A stretch of DNA of 64,000 nucleotides from Roseburia_C sp031555935 (GTDB lineage Bacteria; Bacillota; Clostridia; Lachnospirales; Lachnospiraceae). The notes under the pieces were generated by a model. It ran no database searches and was not told the origin of the DNA. It saw nothing but the letters and a program-made list of their open reading frames with translations. Both the position numbers and the translations under genes were made by a program. How positions within the stretch are numbered: position 1 is the stretch's first letter; the number at the start of each line of letters is the position of its first letter. This document shows positions 7,090 to 15,386 of this stretch, piece after piece. Where the stretch lies: NCBI GenBank assembly GCA_031555935.1, contig JAVBTX010000023.1:1-64000 (forward strand), written 5' to 3'.

Positions 7090-8988
7090 CTAATATTCAA
7101 ACACCGCAACCCCATAAGCTGGCAACGGATACTCAAACGAATACGGTCTGCCATCACACTCAGATTCAACAGCGGTATAACTTAATGGCCGCACTTCTCC
7201 ACTGCCGCCAAACTTGGCATCATCATTATTCAGCACCAATTTGTATTTTTTCTTCTTCGGTACCCCAACGCGATAATCTTCCCGTTCCACCGGCGTAAAA
7301 TTAATCACAAACAGCATGTTATTCTTGCCGTCCTTGGATTTACGGATAAAGCTAAAAATACTGCGTTCTGCATCATTTGCATTAATCCACTCAAAGCCTT
7401 CCCAGCTATGGTCTAGCTCATACATCGATGGATTCTTTTTATATATCTGTAACAATGCCTTTACAAATTCATGCATCTGCTTATGGTACGGTTGCTCTAA
7501 CAAGTACCAGTCAATTTCATGTTCCTCACTCCACTCTCGTTCCTGACCGAAATCCTGTCCCATAAACAGTAACTTCTTGCCCGGATGCCCCATCATAAAT
7601 GCATAACCAGCCATCAGATTTAAGAATTTATCACGCCCTTCACCTGGCATTTTATTTAACATGGAGCATTTTAAATGAACCACTTCGTCATGCGATAGGA
7701 CCAGAATATAACGCTCGCTGCCATTGTAACTCATTGCAAAGGTCATTTTATGATGGTTGTTCTTACGGAAATATGGGTCTAACTTCATATAATCAAGAAA
7801 ATCATGCATCCAGCCCATGTTCCATTTCAAGCTGAAATTCAATCCTCCATCTTTCGCTTCACCCGTTACCATCGGCCATGCCGTTGATTCTTCGGCAATC
7901 ATGTAGGTTCCATGATTTCGCCCGGTTATTAGGGTGTTGATATGACGGAAAAATTCGATTACTTCAAGGTTCTTATTTTCGCCATATTGATTGGCTATCC
8001 ACTGACCATCATCTTTGCCATAATCGAGGTACAGCATCGAAGCCACAGCATCTACGCGAAGACCATCAATATGATAATGTTCGATAAAAATTAACGCACT
8101 GCCAATTAGGAAGTTCTTTACTTCGGCACGTCCGTAATCAAAAATCTTGGTTCCCCAGTCAGGATGCTCGCCCTTTCGTGGGTCACTGTATTCATACAAC
8201 GGTTGTCCGTCGAAATCAGCTAATCCGTGGGCATCACGCGGAAAATGTGCTGGTACCCAATCAAGTATTACACCGATATTGTTCTTGTGAAGATGGTTGA
8301 TAAAATATGCAAAGTCCTCCGGCGTTCCATAACGAGCCGTCGGTGCCATATAGCCAGTCACCTGATAACCCCAGGAGCCATCAAATGGATACTCCAAGAT
8401 ACCCATCAACTCAACATGTGTATAACCCATTTCTTTGACGTATTTTGCCAATGCTTCGGCAAGCTCACGGTAACTGTAAAAGCCTTCGCCCTCTCGCCCC
8501 GGATGACGCATCCAAGAACCAACATGCACTTCGTAAATTGCCATTGGTCTGGCATAGAGTTCTTTCGTTTCCTGACGTTTTTTCATCCAGGTATTGTCGG
8601 TCCATTTGATTTTTGATATATCATATATTTTTGATGCCGTTCCCGGACGGATTTCTGCGTAGCTTGCATATGGGTCTGCCTTATACAGCTTATCACCTTC
8701 TGGCGTTTCAATCAGATATTTATATAAATCGCCTTCTGCTGCTTCTGGTATGAAAAGTTCGTAGATACCAGTCTCGATTGGTTCTAACCGCTCCATCTCA
8801 TGCTGTGTCTCATCCCAGCCATTAAATGTTCCGATTACCGACACCTTTTTTGCATGTGGTGCCCAGACATCAAACATCACTCCTGGCTTTCCCTTCACTG
8901 TTGTCGGATGAGCACCAAATTTCTTATAAATATCATAGTGTGTTCCCTGTCCAAACAGGTACATATCCAGCTCTGTAAAATTTCCCAT
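7090..8988 (-). CDS. glgB: 1,4-alpha-glucan (glycogen) branching enzyme
   Basis: This 632-residue GH13 enzyme cuts alpha-1,4-glucan chains and rejoins the pieces as alpha-1,6 branches in glycogen. The N-terminal CBM48 domain (about 25-125, VWAPHAKKVSVIGTFNGWD) is followed by the GH13 barrel with DWVPAHFP, the nucleophile Asp in GLRVDAVASM, the acid/base Glu in IAEEST and LSHDEV, then a C-terminal beta domain. Its length is normal for GlgB lacking an extra N1 domain. No other glycogen genes are adjacent. It lies 18 bases downstream of the large TPR/P-loop gene and may share its transcript. Confidence 0.95.
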   Translation of the reverse strand: MGNFTELDMYLFGQGTHYDIYKKFGAHPTTVKGKPGVMFDVWAPHAKKVSVIGTFNGWDETQHEMERLEPIETGIYELFIPEAAEGDLYKYLIETPEGDKLYKADPYASYAEIRPGTASKIYDISKIKWTDNTWMKKRQETKELYARPMAIYEVHVGSWMRHPGREGEGFYSYRELAEALAKYVKEMGYTHVELMGILEYPFDGSWGYQVTGYMAPTARYGTPEDFAYFINHLHKNNIGVILDWVPAHFPRDAHGLADFDGQPLYEYSDPRKGEHPDWGTKIFDYGRAEVKNFLIGSALIFIEHYHIDGLRVDAVASMLYLDYGKDDGQWIANQYGENKNLEVIEFFRHINTLITGRNHGTYMIAEESTAWPMVTGEAKDGGLNFSLKWNMGWMHDFLDYMKLDPYFRKNNHHKMTFAMSYNGSERYILVLSHDEVVHLKCSMLNKMPGEGRDKFLNLMAGYAFMMGHPGKKLLFMGQDFGQEREWSEEHEIDWYLLEQPYHKQMHEFVKALLQIYKKNPSMYELDHSWEGFEWINANDAERSIFSFIRKSKDGKNNMLFVINFTPVEREDYRVGVPKKKKYKLVLNNDDAKFGGSGEVRPLSYTAVESECDGRPYSFEYPLPAYGVAVFEY

Positions 8989-9006
8989 ACGTCTAACCTC
9001 TCTTGA

Positions 9007-11508
9007 TTATTCTTCGAAATCCTTTTCTTGGAGGATGTCATAATCGTTCTCTTTATTTTTTTTGGATGCAAATATTCCAAATGCTTTTTTCATGCTAAAC
9101 TTCTCCGCACTGGCAATAGCATCATCCACAATTTCCTTTACCTCTGTTAGCGTAGTCGCTTGATCTAGCTTCTGAATGTTACTGATACGGTTATACAAGG
9201 CCAGGATTGCCATATCACCAATTTCATATAACATCTCATTTGCATAGGATTTTGCAAATTCCACTAATTCATCACTGGTAAATACCGGAAGATTTATTTT
9301 CTCGGTAAATTTTCTAGCGAAAGATTCGTCTCGTCCTAACGCCTTTGTGATACCTGCTTTGGTATCTTCCATAATAACCAATAACCCATTTGTTGGCGCT
9401 TCCATCGCTAATGACAGTTTAATTGCCGTCTCTCTGGATAAGTCGCCTGCTTTTTCAATGATGAGACAACCACCTTCGATTTTCTTTAGCAAGGACGGAA
9501 TCTCCTTGGTATTTAAAGACGCTGCTTCGATTTTACCAACTCTGGTACCTGGCTTTCCGATTTCTTCCTGTAGCGCCTTAATAATGCTAGTTGCCAGTAC
9601 CGTCTTACCGCTTCCTCTGACACCTTGAATGATAATGTTACCGGTTGCCGAATTGGTCGCGTTTTTCAAGTGTGCCGTCGCCCCGGTCAGCATTTGACAT
9701 AGCTGTTCTTCCATGCCGGTAACTGGGGTGAAATAGCTAAATATTTCTTTTTGTCTAGCAGTGAACTGGGTAATTGGTGCCTCTTTTAAGATTGCTTCTG
9801 CTTCAAACTCCGGCATCGCAATCTTTGGCAGGGTATGGCCCGTTACCGCCCCAGCTTGTGGCTGGTCATGATGTGGCATTTCTGCAAGCTTTGACATATC
9901 CAGTGTGTCTGAGACCACCTTCGTACCGGCTAACTCTGAAGCTTCCATTGCAAGTGCGTCCTCTGCTATGTCAACCTCCGGCAAGATTTCTGGTATGATG
10001 TCAGCGAGCGGCTCTGTTATCGTCTCAGCTACCTGCATCATTTCTTCCGGCATAATTCCCGCTTCGGCTGCCTGCATCAACTCTTCCGGTAAGATTCCCG
10101 CCTGTAAAAATTCATCAATGCCATCATTTACTTTGCTCAGCTCGTCTATTTGCTGCTGCAAAATGTCATTCATATCAGCCATAAGCTGTCCGGCTTCGTC
10201 CTCAGGGTGATACTGTGTCATCATATCAGCAATCTGGGTGCTGTCCATCTCCGCTGCTTTGCCAAGGTATTCCTGCTCGAGCAAATCCTTCGGTGTCATA
10301 CCGGCATCTAACTGGGGAATTACCGTCGTTAAACGATCCATGATATCGCCCGCCTGTGCCAATGCTTTGACTTTGGCTGACTCTAATTTTCTCTGCTGGG
10401 CTTCTTGCAAGGCTGCTTCCGCCGCCCGTTTGGTGCGTTCCCATTCCTCGAGAATATCTTCTATATTCATCTGCCCGGTAATCTGTTTTTCTAATGCGAT
10501 GTGATCTGGAACCATCAGGCTAATCTGTCCGTCACGGTCCTCAGCTAGCATTTCCTGAAAATTTATCTTGAGCGAGCCGTCGATTTCTTCGTCGGTCTCG
10601 ATATGCTGTCCGTACTTTTCTTCCAGCTCCTGAGCAATTTCCTGCTCATCCTTGGTCATCTGCAAATATGGTATCTCTTCCACAATTTTCTTGATATTTT
10701 CCATTGTAACAGTTACCGTTGATTTTTCAGTTGCATCGATAATCTGCTGCATACTCTTGGCGAGTTCCTGTTGCAGATTGACGGTGTTGAACCGACTGGC
10801 ATTGGTGGTCACTGGGGGAATATGGACTGTTTCCTTAACAATTTCTCCTGATTCTAAGTTATCGGTTGGTCGAACCTCTACGATTCCATCCCGTCGCTGT
10901 TTGAAAATCCGATATTTTTCTTCCTGCATTTTATTTAACGGCTGGTAAAGCATCTTTAATTCTAATGCCTTCTCAACATATGGACCATCACCGAACCATA
11001 GGATTAGCTCGTCACAAGCATTGATACAAGCTTCACTATGACCGATTTTATGATAGAGATATGCTAGTTCAAAAGCCCATTTCTCGGTATACTCCTGCTC
11101 TTTTAGTTCTTCTAATATGCCAATCAGCACCTCGGTATCTGAGCCTTTGGCGCGATTGATTTCATAGCGTAGAATGTATTTTAAGTTATCATGAGGCGCA
11201 ATTTCAACAAATTCTTCGTAATATTCCTGTGCTTCTTCAAAATTTTTGGTTTTTATTGATATTTCTGCCAATCTAAAAATTATCATTCTACCGATTGGCG
11301 AACGGTCATATGCCATCAGAAGTATTTCTTTTCCTTCGTCATACCGTTCCACCTTCGCATATATTTCGCCAGCCTTTACTAGTGAATTTATATTCCGTAC
11401 TTTCCGCCAATTTATGGTTTCTACTATGGCGGCCGCTTCTTCATATTTTTTTTCACTGGCTAAGCTTTTTATCTCGTCTAATTTTAATTTGTATTCATAT
11501 TTATCCAA
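9007..11508 (-). CDS. Large TPR and P-loop ATPase-like protein of unknown function
   Basis: The 833-residue protein has TPR-like helical repeats in residues 1-210, then an acidic low-complexity, coiled-coil region (about 230-590) rich in Met, Glu and Ala. A C-terminal AAA/CbxX-like domain (about 600-800) has Walker A GVRGSGKT. The Walker B position reads GGCLIIEKAGDLS, where active enzymes have two acidic residues (D-E), so catalysis may be altered or lost. There is no membrane segment. The protein resembles conserved Lachnospiraceae hypotheticals. A scaffold role, possibly at the cell pole or in regulation, is only a guess. Confidence 0.85.
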   Translation of the reverse strand: MDKYEYKLKLDEIKSLASEKKYEEAAAIVETINWRKVRNINSLVKAGEIYAKVERYDEGKEILLMAYDRSPIGRMIIFRLAEISIKTKNFEEAQEYYEEFVEIAPHDNLKYILRYEINRAKGSDTEVLIGILEELKEQEYTEKWAFELAYLYHKIGHSEACINACDELILWFGDGPYVEKALELKMLYQPLNKMQEEKYRIFKQRRDGIVEVRPTDNLESGEIVKETVHIPPVTTNASRFNTVNLQQELAKSMQQIIDATEKSTVTVTMENIKKIVEEIPYLQMTKDEQEIAQELEEKYGQHIETDEEIDGSLKINFQEMLAEDRDGQISLMVPDHIALEKQITGQMNIEDILEEWERTKRAAEAALQEAQQRKLESAKVKALAQAGDIMDRLTTVIPQLDAGMTPKDLLEQEYLGKAAEMDSTQIADMMTQYHPEDEAGQLMADMNDILQQQIDELSKVNDGIDEFLQAGILPEELMQAAEAGIMPEEMMQVAETITEPLADIIPEILPEVDIAEDALAMEASELAGTKVVSDTLDMSKLAEMPHHDQPQAGAVTGHTLPKIAMPEFEAEAILKEAPITQFTARQKEIFSYFTPVTGMEEQLCQMLTGATAHLKNATNSATGNIIIQGVRGSGKTVLATSIIKALQEEIGKPGTRVGKIEAASLNTKEIPSLLKKIEGGCLIIEKAGDLSRETAIKLSLAMEAPTNGLLVIMEDTKAGITKALGRDESFARKFTEKINLPVFTSDELVEFAKSYANEMLYEIGDMAILALYNRISNIQKLDQATTLTEVKEIVDDAIASAEKFSMKKAFGIFASKKNKENDYDILQEKDFEE

Positions 11509-11597
11509 AATATGTCACCTCAAAAACTTTTATCTGGTATAAAGTGTATAGTTGTCCTAATTATTGTCTTAGTTTACCACAAGGCTTCTATACTGTC

Positions 11598-11653
11598 AAA
11601 AAAAATGTATTGTGTAACAACTAGATTTTCCATCTTTTTTGCTACACAATACA
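11598..11653 (-). terminator. Rho-independent terminator after the AI-2E family gene
   Basis: On the minus strand TGTATTGTGTA (11653-11643) pairs with TACACAATACA (11616-11606) and is followed by eight T residues. It ends the transcript that contains the transporter-family gene at 11662-12996. Confidence 0.88.
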
Positions 11654-11661
11654 ACATTTTG

Positions 11662-12996
11662 TTATTTACTCGTTTTTTCTTCTTTTGCTACAACGGTTTG
11701 TTCTTTGGTGTATATAACGTCATTTGTGATTCGGTCGATGTGTTTGACATCGGTATATTCTTCGGTCTGCTGTGGCAAATTTTTCCTTCCCAGTGCATAG
11801 CTGACCAGCTTCGATATGATGTAGTATATTACGGCAAATACCGGCACACCTAGCAACATTCCGGCAAATCCAAACAATCCGCCGCCGACTAGTATTGAAA
11901 AGAGCACCCAGAAGGAGGACAATCCGGTGGAGTCACCTAATATCTTCGGTCCGATGATATTTCCATCAATCTGCTGCAATATAATGATAAAGATTAAGAA
12001 ATATAAGCCATGTATCGGACTTGCCAAAGTAATGATAATGATACTTGGTATCGCGCCAATAAATGGGCCGAAAAAAGGAATAACATTTGTAAATCCGACG
12101 ATTACCGATACTAAGGTTGCGTAAGGCATTTTTATAATCAGCAGGACGATGTAACACAGGACTCCGATGATGGCTGAATCAACAATTTTTCCGGTAATGA
12201 ATCCCCCAAATATATCGTTGCTTTTACGTATTGTATGAATAATTACATTTGCACTTCGGGTTGAAAACATTGCATAGATAATTTTCTTTGCCTGACCGGT
12301 AAATTTCTCTTTGCTCATCAGGACATAAACGGCTACGATTAATCCAATCAGGACATTGAGCAGTCCTTTGACGATGCTAATCACCCCTGATGTCAGCTCT
12401 GCGACATAGGTCTGGATATCCGGTAAAACACTCGTCTTAAACCAATTTTCCAGATAGTCCGTTCCATTTATAATGGCTTCTTCTAACATCAGTGCCCATT
12501 TGCTGTCACCACGAACAAACTCATTAATCCATTCTACTAAACGATCCACTTGTTCTGGCATGTTGGTAACCATTCCGGTAATACTTTTTATTAGCTGCGG
12601 CACCAGCATTTCGATTAAAAGGAATATGATTAGCACAAAGAACACTAAGGCTCCCGCCGTTCCCACACTGCGGCAGAACTTCTTCCTTTTTGCCGCCTTC
12701 GGCATCTTTTTCTCTAATGCTTTATCTAAGTGACTTTCAATCCATTTCATAATTGGATTGATGATATAAGCGATTACCAGTCCCATGCTAATTGGCTGTA
12801 ATACTCGCATCAGCTTATCCCAAGCTAATTTTACGCCATCAAACCGCAGAATAAAGAAAAATACCGCGATGCATAGGCAGAATACGATAAATGTCAGTAA
12901 CGCCACCGCCAAATATGGTTTTATATTCCAATTGGCTTTTTCTTTCTTGGTCTTCACTTTCAACGGATCATAGGAACTATATTCTTTGTCGTCCAT
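11662..12996 (-). CDS. AI-2E family (PerM/YtvI-like) transporter
   Basis: This 444-residue membrane protein has about eight hydrophobic segments. The first pair lies at residues 27-52 and 72-88, and the C-terminal block carries the family signature IPFFGPFIGAIPS followed by QQIDGNIIGPKILGDSTGLS. The family includes TqsA (autoinducer-2 export) and Na+/H+ antiporters, so the substrate is open. The N- and C-terminal tails are charged and cytoplasmic. It is separated from the aconitase-family gene upstream by a hairpin at 13012-13041. Confidence 0.92.
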   Translation of the reverse strand: MDDKEYSSYDPLKVKTKKEKANWNIKPYLAVALLTFIVFCLCIAVFFFILRFDGVKLAWDKLMRVLQPISMGLVIAYIINPIMKWIESHLDKALEKKMPKAAKRKKFCRSVGTAGALVFFVLIIFLLIEMLVPQLIKSITGMVTNMPEQVDRLVEWINEFVRGDSKWALMLEEAIINGTDYLENWFKTSVLPDIQTYVAELTSGVISIVKGLLNVLIGLIVAVYVLMSKEKFTGQAKKIIYAMFSTRSANVIIHTIRKSNDIFGGFITGKIVDSAIIGVLCYIVLLIIKMPYATLVSVIVGFTNVIPFFGPFIGAIPSIIIITLASPIHGLYFLIFIIILQQIDGNIIGPKILGDSTGLSSFWVLFSILVGGGLFGFAGMLLGVPVFAVIYYIISKLVSYALGRKNLPQQTEEYTDVKHIDRITNDVIYTKEQTVVAKEEKTSK

Positions 12997-13011
12997 CTTT
13001 CCCTCCTTACA

Positions 13012-13041
13012 AAACTAGGCGGGCTTATGATAAGCACCGCC
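13012..13041 (-). terminator. Hairpin between the hydratase and AI-2E family genes
   Basis: The minus-strand stem GGCGGTGCTTA / TAAGCCCGCC has one internal mismatch and is followed by TAGTTTTG. It lies just downstream of the hydratase stop codon, so it is a plausible but weak terminator. Confidence 0.6.
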
Positions 13042-13050
13042 AATTTGTTT

Positions 13051-15336
13051 TTATTTTCTATTATAGTTAATCAAGCAGCCTTTTAAAATAATTTCGCGTT
13101 CTTCTTCGGTCAATTCGCCGAGTGACATCGTAAATTCTTTTAACGCCCCATCTTTTACTACGTATGCTGGAATCGAATCTGCTTTCTCTTCCACCGCTTT
13201 ACGAACTCCTGGTATAAATAGGTAGTCACCATTTGCAAATGGGAGGTCACCTTTTTCAATCAAAAATGGCAGCATGCCCCAGTTGATTAGGTTAGAACGA
13301 TAACGCTTGGTTGCATATTCGTTGGCAATGTTTGCCCATCCGCCAAGCACCTTCTGACAAGAGGCTGCCTGCTCACGAGCGGAACCATCGCCCGGCTTCA
13401 CTGCAAAAATGGTACTGCCGATGCCGATATTGTTACGGTTTACATCTGGGAACTTGGTTTTTACCACATCCATAAAGCCTTTGATTTCCGGCAATTCTTC
13501 ACATGGGTGTCCGCCTTCGATTCTCGCAGTCTCTGCTTTTTGTACTTCTTTTGCTCGGCCGACATATGCTGGGTCTTTTCTTGATAAGGTAAACTCTGCT
13601 AATCCAAGTGGATTGGAACGGTATGATGAGGTTTCGCCGGATGGAATCAGCTCGTCGGTGGTTGTTACCGGATCATGTATCTCACATACTACTTTTAATA
13701 CCAGATTCTCTGTCAATGCACTCATCTTTGGCCAGTCTTTGATGTTTGGTCCAAACTGAATCTCGACGGAATCATCTGCTACACCCTTGCTATCAAAAAC
13801 ACGGTTCTCGTAGATGGTCTTATCAAAGAAGTATTTTGGTTTGCTATAATTTGCATCAATATCGGTTGCTGCTGTTAAATATCCTTTGTTGGCTGCTGTT
13901 GCTGCAATCGAACGCGCATCCATTAAAGCTACCGATGATATCTGTCCGTCCTGTACCTTTGAACCTTCACGATTCGGGAAGTTTCTGGTGGAATGACGAA
14001 TGGAAAATGCGTTGTTGGCCGGTGTATCACCTGCACCAAAGCATGGTCCACAGAATGCTGTTTTTATAATTGCACCCGTCTGCATTAATTTTGCTACTGC
14101 GCCATTTTTTACTAATTCCATATAGATTGGGGTACTAGCCGGGTACACGCTTAAGGTAAACTCGTCTGGTCCGATGCTGGTTCCATTTAAAATATCGGCT
14201 GCATCACAGATGTTTTCAAATCCACCGCCGGCACAACCAGCAATAATTCCCTGGTCAACATATAATCTGCCATTACGCACTTTGGATTTTAAATCGAGGT
14301 CGGCTTTTCCGTCAAAGCTTACCTGTGCTTTTTTCTCACAATCATCCAAGATGTCCATTAAATTTGCATTTAACTCGTCAATGGTATAGGTGTTGCTTGG
14401 ATGAAACGGCATTGCTATCATTGGCTTTATCTGGCTTAAGTCAATTTCAATTAAGCCGTCATAATACGTTACTTTGCCTGGCTCTAATGCCTTGTACTCT
14501 TCGACGCGGCCATGAATATCATAGAATTCACGGACAGCATCATCGGTCCTCCAGATCGATGATAAACAAGTCGTCTCGGTGGTCATTACATCCACGCCGA
14601 TACGATAATCTACACTCATGTTAGATACGCCTGGTCCGACAAATTCCATTACTTTATTTTTTACATAACCATTGGCAAATACTTCACCGATAATTGCCAG
14701 CGCGATATCCTGTGGGCCGACACCCTTCTGTGGCGTTCCGGTCATATATACACCAACTACGCCTGGCATATTGATATCATAAGTCTGCTCTAATAACTGT
14801 TTTACTAATTCCGGTCCGCCTTCGCCCATTGCCATCGTGCCAAGTGCGCCGTAACGAGTATGGGAATCAGAACCAAGTAACATTTTTCCGCCGCCAGCTA
14901 ACATTTCTCTGGCAAACTGATGAATTACCGCCTGATGTGGTGGTACATAAACACCGCCATATTTTTTTGCGCAGGTCAGTCCAAACATGTGGTCATCTTC
15001 ATTAATGGTTCCGCCAACCGCACATAAGCTGTTATGGCAGTTTGTCAGAACATATGGGATCGGAAATTTTTCTAATCCGGATGCTCTGGCGGTCTGAATA
15101 ATGCCGACAAAGGTGATATCATGGGAGGTTAATTTATCAAATTTAACTTTTAACTTGTCCATGTTTCCTGATGTATTATGCTCTTTTAATATTCCATAAG
15201 CAATGGTGTTTTTTGCTGCTTCTTCTTTAGTTACAGCCTCTCCCGTCAAGCTTTTTACTGCTTCGGCGGCACCCATATTATCTTCAACAATCTGATTGCC
15301 ATTTACTAAATATACGCCTGTTTCATACAGTTTCAT
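13051..15336 (-). CDS. Aconitase-family hydratase (probable aconitate hydratase)
   Basis: This 761-residue protein has an aconitase-type architecture. The iron-sulphur cysteines are in AGCAGGGFENICD (near residue 375) and in the CxxC of FCGPCFG (near 435). Substrate motifs include LGSDSHTRYGALGTMAMGEGG and the swivel-domain GDGSAREQAASC. Aconitases isomerise citrate and isocitrate. This long single-chain Clostridia type is often annotated only as hydratase, so the exact substrate is less certain than the family. No citrate synthase or isocitrate dehydrogenase is adjacent. It follows the histidine kinase gene by 50 bases on the same strand. Confidence 0.9.
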   Translation of the reverse strand: MKLYETGVYLVNGNQIVEDNMGAAEAVKSLTGEAVTKEEAAKNTIAYGILKEHNTSGNMDKLKVKFDKLTSHDITFVGIIQTARASGLEKFPIPYVLTNCHNSLCAVGGTINEDDHMFGLTCAKKYGGVYVPPHQAVIHQFAREMLAGGGKMLLGSDSHTRYGALGTMAMGEGGPELVKQLLEQTYDINMPGVVGVYMTGTPQKGVGPQDIALAIIGEVFANGYVKNKVMEFVGPGVSNMSVDYRIGVDVMTTETTCLSSIWRTDDAVREFYDIHGRVEEYKALEPGKVTYYDGLIEIDLSQIKPMIAMPFHPSNTYTIDELNANLMDILDDCEKKAQVSFDGKADLDLKSKVRNGRLYVDQGIIAGCAGGGFENICDAADILNGTSIGPDEFTLSVYPASTPIYMELVKNGAVAKLMQTGAIIKTAFCGPCFGAGDTPANNAFSIRHSTRNFPNREGSKVQDGQISSVALMDARSIAATAANKGYLTAATDIDANYSKPKYFFDKTIYENRVFDSKGVADDSVEIQFGPNIKDWPKMSALTENLVLKVVCEIHDPVTTTDELIPSGETSSYRSNPLGLAEFTLSRKDPAYVGRAKEVQKAETARIEGGHPCEELPEIKGFMDVVKTKFPDVNRNNIGIGSTIFAVKPGDGSAREQAASCQKVLGGWANIANEYATKRYRSNLINWGMLPFLIEKGDLPFANGDYLFIPGVRKAVEEKADSIPAYVVKDGALKEFTMSLGELTEEEREIILKGCLINYNRK

Positions 15337-15386
15337 TTCTATTCCTCCTACCAGCTTTTCTAATTGTTCATTATATAGGTAGTATT

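Noticed and set aside
13051..15336. Aconitase gene as part of a complete TCA operon
   Set aside because: No citrate synthase or isocitrate dehydrogenase gene lies nearby; only a histidine kinase precedes it.
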